NCBI GenBank assembly: GCA_037693485.1
Contig: CM075345.1
Location: 106,572,001 to 106,636,000, forward strand
DNA from: Kitagawia praeruptora
Lineage: Eukaryota; Streptophyta; Magnoliopsida; Apiales; Apiaceae
DNA length: 64,000 nt
Direction of reading: 5' to 3'
In this document: positions 9,796 through 18,187 of the stretch, one piece after another
How the letters are laid out: each line of letters opens with the position of its first letter
Position numbering within the stretch: the stretch's first letter is position 1
The notes under the pieces: generated by a model
What the model was told of the DNA's origin: nothing
What the model saw: only the letters and a program-made list of their open reading frames with translations
Databases searched by the model: none
Translations under genes and position numbers: made by a program

Positions 9796-10806
9796 TGTAA
9801 GTGTTTATCAAAAAGTGAAGGAGAGAATAAGAGAAGTGTGAAAATGAATAAGTATGTAAGTAACTGTGAGTGGGTGAATGTGAATCGATATGGAGTGAGA
9901 GACTAAAGACGATTAGAGTAAAATTAAAACTCAATCGTTTATTTAGTACAAACGCGCAACTGTTGAAAAGTAGTGTGTGAGTGGGACACAATCATGGGAC
10001 ACGTGTCAAACAGCCAATGGATCACTTAATAATTACCGCTGTTATCCCAATAATCACGACACTTAGACACATTAACACTAATTAACAGTTGTCAACTACC
10101 CCAATTACTCCAAAATAGTCAAATCATCTCAATAAGACTTTACCTCAGAGTACTTAACACAACTCAACAGTGTTTATCAATTTTCCAACTTTATCACTAA
10201 AATCCTTTCAAAAATTGCACAGTTGTGGATATGAGTGTGTGTGAAGCAGAGTTTACTGAAATCAATTTTTAGAGCATCTAATATTTCATAAAATCCATAA
10301 CAAACAGTTAATAAACACTGAATGCACAAACTCTCATATTAAACACTGATTGTTTGATGAATGCTAAACTCTGTAGTTACTGTTATACAGAAATCTGAAA
10401 ACTTCCATTTCCTTTGATGTCCATGATTATCCAAGTAAGCACACAGTCTTTAAAGACAAAAATATCAAGAGATAGAAATCAGAGCATCATTCAGTGAATA
10501 ACAGTCATGAACTGTATAACCTCACAAACTCTCAAAGCACACAAGTGTTTAGGTGATGTGTTTACACTCACATTCAATCAGAAATAGCAGAGTCTACCAT
10601 ATGCTTGAATGTCCACCAATTCTACACTACTTTGAGTACATGTATTCACAAATCAAAAGGACTTTATTCAGGGTTTAAATGGAGTAAGATCAAACAGATG
10701 AAAAGAGATGTTTTATTCAAGAGTGACTTCAAGCTGAGCATCTTAAGAGAACAAAGTGTTCAGTCACAGTATATATTTGTACAAGATCAGTATATAAGCT
10801 CTTTTT

Positions 10807-10842
<36 letters not shown>

Positions 10843-11798
10843 ATATATATATATTTTTTTTATTTAGCATATATACTGAGTAAACTTTTTCTTTTCTTGA
10901 GAAACACTCATCTGTTTGAGAAAAAAAATATTTAACTGCTCTTAATACTTCAGAGTATAAGAAAAATAAGCAGTAAATAAGGCTCAAAGGGGTTTACTAA
11001 GGATGGAATTTATGAACATTGTTTATACAGTGTTTGTACAATGTTCAAAAGAATTTTGAACAGTGTTTGAAACCATGAAAGAATGGTAAATCCTATTGCC
11101 TTTATCATTTTCATGCACACACATATCATGTAGTCTCAAAATGGTTTAATACAAGTTCTAGAGAAACATACTACCTGATGAATATCACACAACAATAAAT
11201 ACTGATTGATAGAAAATGTATCAATCACTGATTTGGCTCAAACTCTGACATGGTGTAAACATGAATCTGAACTCACCAAACTAATCACTGACACATCTCA
11301 AGTTTTATGATTTTCACAAGTACAAACAAGGAATCATCATGAATCATACCTTTGGAAACAGAATGTCACTGATCAGAGTTTAGAGTTCATCAATAACCAA
11401 AATTATTTATGAGTGGCCATGCACACAATATTCATAGACTCAGAGTTTAGGACTGAATAAACTAAGAGATGCTATAAATATGAAACAGTATCATGCTGTG
11501 TTGATTTTCTGCACAAAGTCTGACTAGATAGCAGTGACTCAGAAAGAATCATGATTTATTTACTGAGAATCATGCTCCATACAATTTTCTTCATTGGTGT
11601 TTTCATTCAGACAATAATCAATTCTGAATTTACTGAGTGTATCTAACATGTTAACAGTATTTAAAAGATAGACATGCTGACAGAGTTTAAAAAGATTTAA
11701 ACATTAGCATGCAGAACAGAGTTTAATACTAAGGTTCACATAGCACTTAACAATGTTTTAAATCATGAGCAATGAGATTTTGAGTCTAACCAACATCT
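9796..11798 (-). other. E4 spacer between RNase H and ORF3, non-coding
   Basis: 2.0 kb without a plausible gene. It contains a T-rich tract on + (about 10801-10862), many CAGAGTTT/CAGTGTTT motifs (for example near 10166, 10247, 11028, 11374, 11673 and 11708), and AT-rich sequence just upstream of ORF3 that could hold a promoter or splice acceptor. I found no clear TATA box that I would defend. Confidence 0.6.
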
Positions 11799-13493
11799 CT
11801 AGTCAAAACTAGAGACCATTCCTAGTTCATTGACCAGTCTTGTAAATGTAGCTTCACTCAATGGCTTGGTGAAGATATCTGCAAGTTGTTGTTCTGTAGA
11901 CACAAAGTGAAGCTCTATGTTGCCTTCCTCTACATGCTCTCTGATGAAGTGATACCTTATGCTGATGTGCTTTGTCATTGAATGTTGCACTGGATTACCT
12001 GTCATTGCAATAGCACTTTGATTATCACAGTAAATAGGTATCTTGGAATACCTTAATCCATAATCCAGCAGTTGATTCTTCATCCATAAAATCTGTGCAC
12101 AACAGCTACCAGCAGCAATATACTCTGCTTCAGCTGTAGATGTAGATATTGACTTCTGTTTCTTGCTATACCAGGAAACAAGTCTGTCACCCAGAAATTG
12201 ACAACTTCCACTGGTGCTTTTTCTGTCTATCTTACATCCAGCAAAGTCTGCATCAGAGTAACCAAGAAGTTTAAACTCTGATTCTCTTGGATACCACAGC
12301 CCCAAAGTCATAGTGCCCTTGAGGTATTTGAATATCCTCTTTACTGCTGTTAAATGTGGTTCTTTTGGATCTGCCTGGAACCTTGCACACAAGCAAGTTG
12401 CATACATGATATCAGGTCTGCTAGCTGTCAAATAGAGCAAAGAACCAATCATTCCTCTGTAACTTGTCATATCTACTGATGACCCTGCATCTTTGTCCAA
12501 CTTAGTTGCAGTTGCCATGGGAGTTGTTGCAGATGAACAGTCAAGCATACCAAATTTCTTGAGAAGGTTTCTGGTATATTTTGCTTGATTTATAAAAATT
12601 CCATCATCTGTTTGCTTCACCTGTAGGCCTAGAAAATAACTAAGCTCTCCCATCATACTCATTTGATATCTTGACTGCATGAGTTTGGCAAACTTCTTGC
12701 AGAGTTTATCATTAGTAGACCCAAAAATAATGTCATCCACATATATCTGAACTAAAAGCAAGTCACTACCATTTTGGAAGTAAAACAGAGTTTTGTCAAT
12801 AGTACCTCTGTTAAATCCACTTTCTAGTAGAAATTTGGCAAGGGTTTCATACCATGCCCTTGGTGCCTGCTTAAGTCCATAGAGAGCCTTGTCTAACCTG
12901 TAGACATGGTCTGGATATTTTGGATCTACAAACCCTGGTGGTTGTTCCACAAACACTTCTTCTTCAAGTTTTCCATTCAAAAATGCACTTTTTACATCCA
13001 TCTGAAACACTTTGAATTTCATGTGGGAGGCATATGCTAGAAAAATCCTGATTGCCTCCAATCTAGCCACTGGTGCAAATGTTTCATCATAGTCAATTCC
13101 TTCCTGTTGTGAGTAGCCTTTTGCAATCAGTCTTGCCTTGTTCCTTGTGATAACTCCCTCACTGTCAGTTTTATTCCTGAAAACCCATTTAGTACCAACA
13201 ATGGATCTATTCTTAGGCCTTGGTACAAGTGTCCACACTTCATTTCTTTCAAATTCATTTAGCTCTTCTTGCATTGCTGTTATCCAGTCAGCATCTTTAA
13301 GAGCTTCTTCCACTTTCTTTGGCTCAGATTGTGACAAGAATGCATGAAATAAACATTCATTTGTTGTTGCACTTCTTGTCCTTACTTTTGCATCTGGATC
13401 ACCAATAATCAAATCAGGTGTGTGAGATTTAGTCCATTTTCTTGCAGAAGGCAGATTGCTTCTGTCATCATGTGATCCTCCCCCTTGATCCAT
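11799..13493 (-). CDS. E4 reverse transcriptase-RNase H part of pol
   Basis: 564 codons from the ATG at 13493; the open frame itself begins after the TAA at 13674-13676 and is in the same frame as the integrase ORF, so it was originally one polyprotein. Copia RT motifs: GTKWVFRNK (about residue 100), QMDVKSAFLNG with catalytic D166, and YVDD at 251-254 (the active-site pair). RNase H follows from about residue 411 (YSDADFAG with D414), STAEAEY with E455, and D490 in YCDNQSA; the end has the copia signature TKHISIRYHF and LADIFTKPL. It copies element RNA to DNA and degrades the RNA strand inside virus-like particles. How it is made despite the upstream stop is unclear: readthrough, internal initiation at 13493, or supply in trans by an intact relative. 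Confidence 0.92.
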   Translation of the reverse strand: MDQGGGSHDDRSNLPSARKWTKSHTPDLIIGDPDAKVRTRSATTNECLFHAFLSQSEPKKVEEALKDADWITAMQEELNEFERNEVWTLVPRPKNRSIVGTKWVFRNKTDSEGVITRNKARLIAKGYSQQEGIDYDETFAPVARLEAIRIFLAYASHMKFKVFQMDVKSAFLNGKLEEEVFVEQPPGFVDPKYPDHVYRLDKALYGLKQAPRAWYETLAKFLLESGFNRGTIDKTLFYFQNGSDLLLVQIYVDDIIFGSTNDKLCKKFAKLMQSRYQMSMMGELSYFLGLQVKQTDDGIFINQAKYTRNLLKKFGMLDCSSATTPMATATKLDKDAGSSVDMTSYRGMIGSLLYLTASRPDIMYATCLCARFQADPKEPHLTAVKRIFKYLKGTMTLGLWYPRESEFKLLGYSDADFAGCKIDRKSTSGSCQFLGDRLVSWYSKKQKSISTSTAEAEYIAAGSCCAQILWMKNQLLDYGLRYSKIPIYCDNQSAIAMTGNPVQHSMTKHISIRYHFIREHVEEGNIELHFVSTEQQLADIFTKPLSEATFTRLVNELGMVSSFD

Positions 13494-13673
13494 GCTCTCC
13501 TGATTTTCTTGATGTCTTTCTTCATTTTCAGATGCTCCCCCTGAATGTGACTGCTCAGAATTTGGATGATCAGAGTTTGAATCAACAGTGTTTGATTCAG
13601 AGTTATCAATTGAGTCACTATCAGTGTTTGAATTTTCACTTTGATGTGATTCTTCATGCTCCCCCTCAACTGG

Positions 13674-15131
13674 TTATTCCCTTGTTTCTGATTGAAGAGT
13701 TTCTTCAGTATTTACCAGTAGAGGTACAGAGTTTAGATTAACAGAGTTTGACACATCAGTCTGATCAGAGTTTACTTTTTCAGAGAATAAATCTTCATTT
13801 TCAAAGTGCAGTTGATCATGTTCATTTACATCTTCAAGTCCAGTTATTTTCTTGTCAACAAATGACACATGAATTGATTCCATGATCACTCTGGTTCTCA
13901 GATTATAAACTCTGAATGCCTTAGTTGACAGTGGATAGCCAACAAAAATTCCTTCATCTGCCTTTAGGTCAAACTTGGTCAACTGTTCAGGATGAGTCTT
14001 CAACACAAAGCACTTGCATCCAAAAATATGAAAATATTTTAGATTTGGCTTTTTCTTCTTCACCATTTCATATGGTGTTTTACCATGCTTGTTGATCAGT
14101 GTTGCATTTTGAGTAAAACAAGCAGTTTGAACTGCTTCTGCCCAGAAATATGTTGGCAATTTTGCTTCATCTAGCATGGTTCTGGCAGCTTCTATCAAGG
14201 TTCTGTTCTTTCTCTCCACTACACCATTTTGTTGTGGAGTACCAGGTGCAGAAAACTCTTGTTTTATCCCTTTACTCTTGCAAAATTCTTCCATAGATGA
14301 ATTCCTGAATTCAGTTCCATTGTCACTTCTGATTATCTTCACTTGATGCTCTGACCCTTTTTCCAGTTGAATTACATGTTCTGTCAGTGTTAATGCAGTT
14401 TCATCCTTCTTTGCAAGAAAATATACCCATGTGAATCTGGTATATTCATCAACAATGACTAATGCATATTTCTTCTTTCCAAGAGACATCACATTCACTG
14501 GACCAAAAAGATCAACATGTAGTAGATGATAAGGATCAGCAATTGAAGACTCAGATTTACTTTTGAAAGATGTTTTTCTCTGTTTGGCTTTTTGACAAGA
14601 ATCACACAGTCCTTCTACATTCAACAAGGACTTTGGTAGACCTCTTACAAGATCATTCTTGATTAGCTCATTGATGTTGTTCAGATTCAAATGAGAGAGT
14701 TTCTTGTGCCATTTCCAACTCTCTTCACTGGACATCCTTGAAGACAGACACACTGCTTTGCCATCAGTGTTTGTTGACAATTTGATTTCATAGATGTTAT
14801 TGTGTCTGTTTCCAACTAGAGCAACTTTCCCTGTAGATTTACTGATCACTTGACAATATTCAGGCTGAAAATCTACATGATAACCTCTGTCACAGATTTG
14901 ACTCACAGATAGCAAATCATGCTTGAGTCCTGGAACAAGAGCTACATTTGTGATGATGACATTTCCAAGATTAATATTGCCATATCCCAGTGTATGTCCT
15001 ATGTTGCCATCTCCATAGGAAACTTCTGGGCCAGCCTTCTCCTCAAACTCTGATAGCAGGGCTTTATTTCCTGTCATGTGTCCTGAACATCCACTGTCCA
15101 CGACTAGGGTACTGACCCTTGAGCCCTGCAA
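13674..15131 (-). CDS. E4 protease-integrase part of pol, ending at an in-frame TAA
   Basis: 485 codons read from a TTG at 15131; there is no ATG at the start, so this is not an independent initiation site. The aspartic protease motif is DSG at residues 12-14. The integrase zinc-binding motif has H142, H147, C176 and C179. The catalytic DDE triad is D207, D270 and E306, with the canonical 35-residue spacing between the last two. The frame is shifted +1 relative to gag, whose stop lies at 15142-15144. Between the two stands a sequence that looks like a plant 3' splice site (see findings). The reading ends at TAA 13674-13676, then stays open into RT in the same frame, so a single nonsense codon splits integrase from RT. 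The same TAA is in the duplicate copy. Confidence 0.9.
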   Translation of the reverse strand: MQGSRVSTLVVDSGCSGHMTGNKALLSEFEEKAGPEVSYGDGNIGHTLGYGNINLGNVIITNVALVPGLKHDLLSVSQICDRGYHVDFQPEYCQVISKSTGKVALVGNRHNNIYEIKLSTNTDGKAVCLSSRMSSEESWKWHKKLSHLNLNNINELIKNDLVRGLPKSLLNVEGLCDSCQKAKQRKTSFKSKSESSIADPYHLLHVDLFGPVNVMSLGKKKYALVIVDEYTRFTWVYFLAKKDETALTLTEHVIQLEKGSEHQVKIIRSDNGTEFRNSSMEEFCKSKGIKQEFSAPGTPQQNGVVERKNRTLIEAARTMLDEAKLPTYFWAEAVQTACFTQNATLINKHGKTPYEMVKKKKPNLKYFHIFGCKCFVLKTHPEQLTKFDLKADEGIFVGYPLSTKAFRVYNLRTRVIMESIHVSFVDKKITGLEDVNEHDQLHFENEDLFSEKVNSDQTDVSNSVNLNSVPLLVNTEETLQSETRE

Positions 15132-15141
15132 TCACAAACAA

Positions 15142-17379
15142 TCACTGATTATTAGTTTTAAGGATCCAGACTTGCTTGGATCCTTTGGCTTTCTTAAATC
15201 TGTTAGCTTTTGCAGCGGAATTCAAATTAACAGAGTTTAAGCTAACTTTTTCAGAGTTTACATTTGCAGAGTTTACTTTAACCCATTTCAAATTTGGTTT
15301 GGGTTCATAGTAATTATAATAAATAGCATGATAATCTCTGCAAGTGTAAATAGAATGCCAAGTACTTCCACAGTGTTTGCATAAAGTCTGTGGTCTAGTT
15401 CTCACATAATCACTCTTTACTGCAGTTTTAGAAGGCAAAGAATTAATGTTCTTATTCTTACTGCAGAAACTAGCAAGATGATTAGTGCTACCACAATTAA
15501 AGCATGTTTTTCTAGGAGCTAATGAAGCAAGCATTGGCTTAATTCCTGATGTGATGCCTACTTTTCCATTTTTGTTTTTCTTAGGCAATCTCTGTTTGTT
15601 GACAGATTTTATCTCCTTAAGCTTATGCTTGAGTTGTTTATCTGTCATTAAACCAATGTTAGCCTCTTTAACAAAAGTTTTAGCATATGACTCCTTAACA
15701 GCCTTTTTCTGTGCTTCAGTCTTAGGTCCACCTGTTCCCATGACATTACCTTCAGATGAATAATGTGGTCTTTTCTTTACCTGATTTTCAAATCTAAGTT
15801 CATCTCCTACAGAGTAACCTAGACCTACTGTGTCTGACTGAAACACTTCTTGAGTGTCTTTACCAGAGTGTGTCCAAGTTTTAATGATGTGTTTAGTATC
15901 CTCCAATTCTGATTCTAGTTGCTTATACTTACCTAGCAACTCTTGTTCAATAAACACTGCATCATCTCTCTCTTTCTGAATTTTATTCATGTTCTCTAGC
16001 TGTTCCTCAACAAGTTTATTTCTTTCTTTAAGTTGAGAACACTCAGACTTTATCCTCTCATTTTCTAAAGTCTGATCCCTATAACTGATATGCAATGCTT
16101 TAAGATAAATTCTCAATTCAGTTATATTATCAGTGTTATAAGCATAGGTAGTTGGAGGTACCTTGAGATCATCATTTTCAGTCTGAGTAGTAGCCATGAG
16201 AGCATAGTTGACTTCCTCATCTGAATCTGAAGTGTCTGCCCAATCTCTGCCTTTGGTGTAGAGTGCCTTTTCAGTTTTACCCTTCTTGCACTCTGGAGCA
16301 TAGTGTCCCATCTCCTTACACTTGTAGCATTGAATCTCAGACTTATCTTTCTTTCCAGATTTGAAGTCCTTTCCCTCAGCTTTCTTGAAATTCTTCTTGT
16401 CAGACTTTGAGTAGTCCCTTGAGAATCTCTTTCCCTTCTTGAAGTTCTTGTAACCCATCTTCTTGAAGGTCTTTACCATCAATGCAGCCATTTGCATCAT
16501 CTCTTCATCATCTTCAGAATCAGATGAACCATCTGTGTTTGAGTCAATATCAGTGTTTGATGACTCATTCTCTGAATGGATGACTAAGGCTTTCCCTTTT
16601 TCCTTTCTCCTTGATGCCTCCTTCTTTGATGGTTTCTCCTCAACCTTGAGTGCAACAGATTTTGACTTTCTACTTGATCTTTTGTTTCTCTGCTCCAATT
16701 CCAATTCATGGGTTTTGAGCAGCCCATAAATTTCATCAATCTCTGTTTCACCAAGTTCATAATTATCTCTAATAGTGGTTGTTTTCACATCCCACTTTTC
16801 AGGTAGAGAAAGAAGAAACTTGAGATTTGAGTCTTCTAAATCATACTCTTTGTTAACCAATGACAAATCATTGAGCAGTTTACAGAATCTGTCAAATGTT
16901 TCTGTCATGGTTTCATCAGACTTTGCCTCAAAGTGCTCATACTCCTGAGTGAGTATGTTTCTTCTGTTTTTCTTGATTGCAGGAGTTCCTTGACACCTAA
17001 CCTCAAGTGCATCCCATATTTCCTTTGCAGTTGTGCAATTAATCACTTTATTAGACATAACATTGTCTAATGCACTGTGAAGTAAATGTCTCACTTTTGC
17101 ATCCTTTGCAATAGATGAAAGATCTTCAGCAGTTAGATCTTTCTTTTCCTTTGGAATGACCTTTGCCTCCTCACCAGCAGCAGCAGCAGATAATTTTGTT
17201 GGTTTGTGAGGACCTTCATATATTCTATCAAGGTATTCTGGATCTGTAGCCTCCAGAAACATGGTCATTTTCACCTTCCAAATTGCATACTCTGATGGCC
17301 TAAGTATAGGAACCCTGATTGTCTCATACCTACTAACAGTAGTAGGGGCTTTCTCAGATGGTGGAGGAATCTCTGCCAT
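15142..17379 (-). CDS. E4 gag (capsid-nucleocapsid protein) with three CCHC zinc knuckles
   Basis: 745 codons. The start ATG is 44 bases after the PBS. The N-terminal 230 residues match the copia-type Gag fold (retrotran_gag, UBN2-like), with YAIWKVKMTMFL near residue 31 and EIWDALEVRCQG near 121. A basic, serine-rich region follows, then CCHC knuckle 1 (CYKCKEMGHYAPEC, about 349), a coiled coil (about 420-505) and two further knuckles, CFNCGSTNHLASFC (about 625) and CKHCGSTWHSIYTC (about 667). Three CX2CX4HX4C knuckles and 745 residues are more than the single knuckle of a typical copia Gag. The C-terminal tail contains NS-rich repeats encoded by the AAACTCTG motif. The protein would form the cytoplasmic virus-like particle and bind element RNA. 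Confidence 0.9.
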   Translation of the reverse strand: MAEIPPPSEKAPTTVSRYETIRVPILRPSEYAIWKVKMTMFLEATDPEYLDRIYEGPHKPTKLSAAAAGEEAKVIPKEKKDLTAEDLSSIAKDAKVRHLLHSALDNVMSNKVINCTTAKEIWDALEVRCQGTPAIKKNRRNILTQEYEHFEAKSDETMTETFDRFCKLLNDLSLVNKEYDLEDSNLKFLLSLPEKWDVKTTTIRDNYELGETEIDEIYGLLKTHELELEQRNKRSSRKSKSVALKVEEKPSKKEASRRKEKGKALVIHSENESSNTDIDSNTDGSSDSEDDEEMMQMAALMVKTFKKMGYKNFKKGKRFSRDYSKSDKKNFKKAEGKDFKSGKKDKSEIQCYKCKEMGHYAPECKKGKTEKALYTKGRDWADTSDSDEEVNYALMATTQTENDDLKVPPTTYAYNTDNITELRIYLKALHISYRDQTLENERIKSECSQLKERNKLVEEQLENMNKIQKERDDAVFIEQELLGKYKQLESELEDTKHIIKTWTHSGKDTQEVFQSDTVGLGYSVGDELRFENQVKKRPHYSSEGNVMGTGGPKTEAQKKAVKESYAKTFVKEANIGLMTDKQLKHKLKEIKSVNKQRLPKKNKNGKVGITSGIKPMLASLAPRKTCFNCGSTNHLASFCSKNKNINSLPSKTAVKSDYVRTRPQTLCKHCGSTWHSIYTCRDYHAIYYNYYEPKPNLKWVKVNSANVNSEKVSLNSVNLNSAAKANRFKKAKGSKQVWILKTNNQ

Positions 17380-17422
17380 TGATTACTTTTGTGTTTGGAT
17401 CTTTAACTGTAATAAAGTAACA

Positions 17423-17440
17423 GATTAGGCTCTGATACCA
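17423..17440 (-). promoter_or_regulatory. E4 primer-binding site (initiator tRNA-Met)
   Basis: The minus strand reads TGGTATCAGAGCCTAATC two bases inside the 5' LTR, the standard initiator tRNA-Met complement. Confidence 0.92.
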
Positions 17441-17442
17441 CT

Positions 17443-17951
17443 TGTTAGGTCGAATACACAATAAGCAATCAAATACTGTATGAGTAACTTAACAAGAACA
17501 CACTGTTTAACAATTAAAAACTGTTTGGAATTAATAATTCCTCTCTCAGTGATGTAAATATCACAGAGAGCTGCTTAGGTTACAATGGATGAATATCTCA
17601 ATGTTCGACTACCCTTCTAGGGTTAACCTAACTGTATTTATAGAACATACAGCTTTGTACAATCAGTAACTGATACTCCTAAAATCAAGCTATACAATTG
17701 ATATCAATCACGATTGCTTCAGTCTTCCAAGTCAACTCAATCTCTTTGACAGCTTTCCAATCTTCAAAGATATTGCTTCCATATTTATCAATCTTCAAAC
17801 ACTGTTGACTCTTCAGACAATACCGCTACAGAGTTTAACAAACTCTGTTTGCACTTCCAGTCAGTGTTTAATCAAACTCTGACTGCCTCCAGCTAAACTC
17901 TGTTTTCTGACTTTAGCTTCCAAACACTGTTTTCATCAATCATTTCTAACA
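17443..17951 (-). repeat. E4 5' LTR
   Basis: 509 bp, TGTTAG...CTAACA on the minus strand, apparently identical to 5455-5963. The minus-strand TATA-like TATAAATA at 17635-17642 is the likely core promoter for the genomic RNA of E4. Confidence 0.93.
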
Positions 17952-18139
17952 GGTGCGTCGGTGGAGGTGGAGGTGCGTCGGTGGTGATGTGGGGTGGGGT
18001 GGGGTGGGGTGGGGGGGGGTTGGGGGTGGGGGTGGGGGCGGGGGATGTATAGGAGTGGAGATAGTAAATATGTTGTGGAGATAGTAATTGGAGATAATAA
18101 AATATGGTGTGGAGATAGTAAAGTAGGGTGTGCAGATAA
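17952..18139. other. M right interior with a long G-rich tract
   Basis: Non-coding. It begins GGTGCGTCGGTGG repeats next to the E4 LTR, then has a run of G4-5 blocks separated by single T or C at 17991-18044 (potential G-quadruplex), then GGAGATAGTAA repeats up to the right inverted repeat. Confidence 0.6.
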
Positions 18140-18187
18140 TGGTTTCTAGTTTCTATTTTAAAAGTGGTTTCTATTTGACCACTAGCC
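18140..18187 (-). repeat. M right terminal inverted repeat
   Basis: The reverse complement begins GGCTAGTGGTCAAATAGAAA and contains AATAGAAACCA and ACTAGAAACCA, matching the left end at 621-667. The following TATATATATA is the right side of the target duplication. Confidence 0.65.

Larger units (their letters stand above)
5455..17951 (-). mobile_element. E4: complete SIRE-like Ty1/copia retrotransposon (12.5 kb)
   Basis: Read on the minus strand, the order is LTR 17443-17951, PBS 17423-17440, gag, protease-integrase, RT-RNase H, a 2 kb spacer, a large third ORF, PPT 5964-5976 and LTR 5455-5963. The order integrase before RT defines Ty1/copia, and an extra ORF after RNase H with overall length above 10 kb is characteristic of the SIRE/Maximus group. 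The two LTRs appear identical, so insertion or homogenisation is very recent. The defects are one in-frame TAA in pol and the tandem partial unit. The outer flank after 17951 is GGTGC; no matching duplication remains because the other end of the array is truncated. Confidence 0.88.
621..18187. mobile_element. M: Mutator-like (MULE) non-autonomous DNA transposon carrying the E4 retrotransposon array
   Basis: The uninterrupted copy of the host LTR (about 28640-28665) runs straight through the point where the left copy is broken, so 621-18187 is an insertion. Its two ends are imperfect inverted repeats of about 47 bp sharing AATAGAAACCA and ACTAGAAACCA. It is flanked on both sides by TATATATATA, consistent with the 9-10 bp duplication typical of Mutator-like elements; the AT repeat prevents an exact length. 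M's own sequence is only about 0.7 kb (621-1103 and 17952-18187) and encodes nothing that I recognise. The rest is the E4 array. Either E4 inserted into a short M element, or M moved with E4 inside. Confidence 0.65.
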
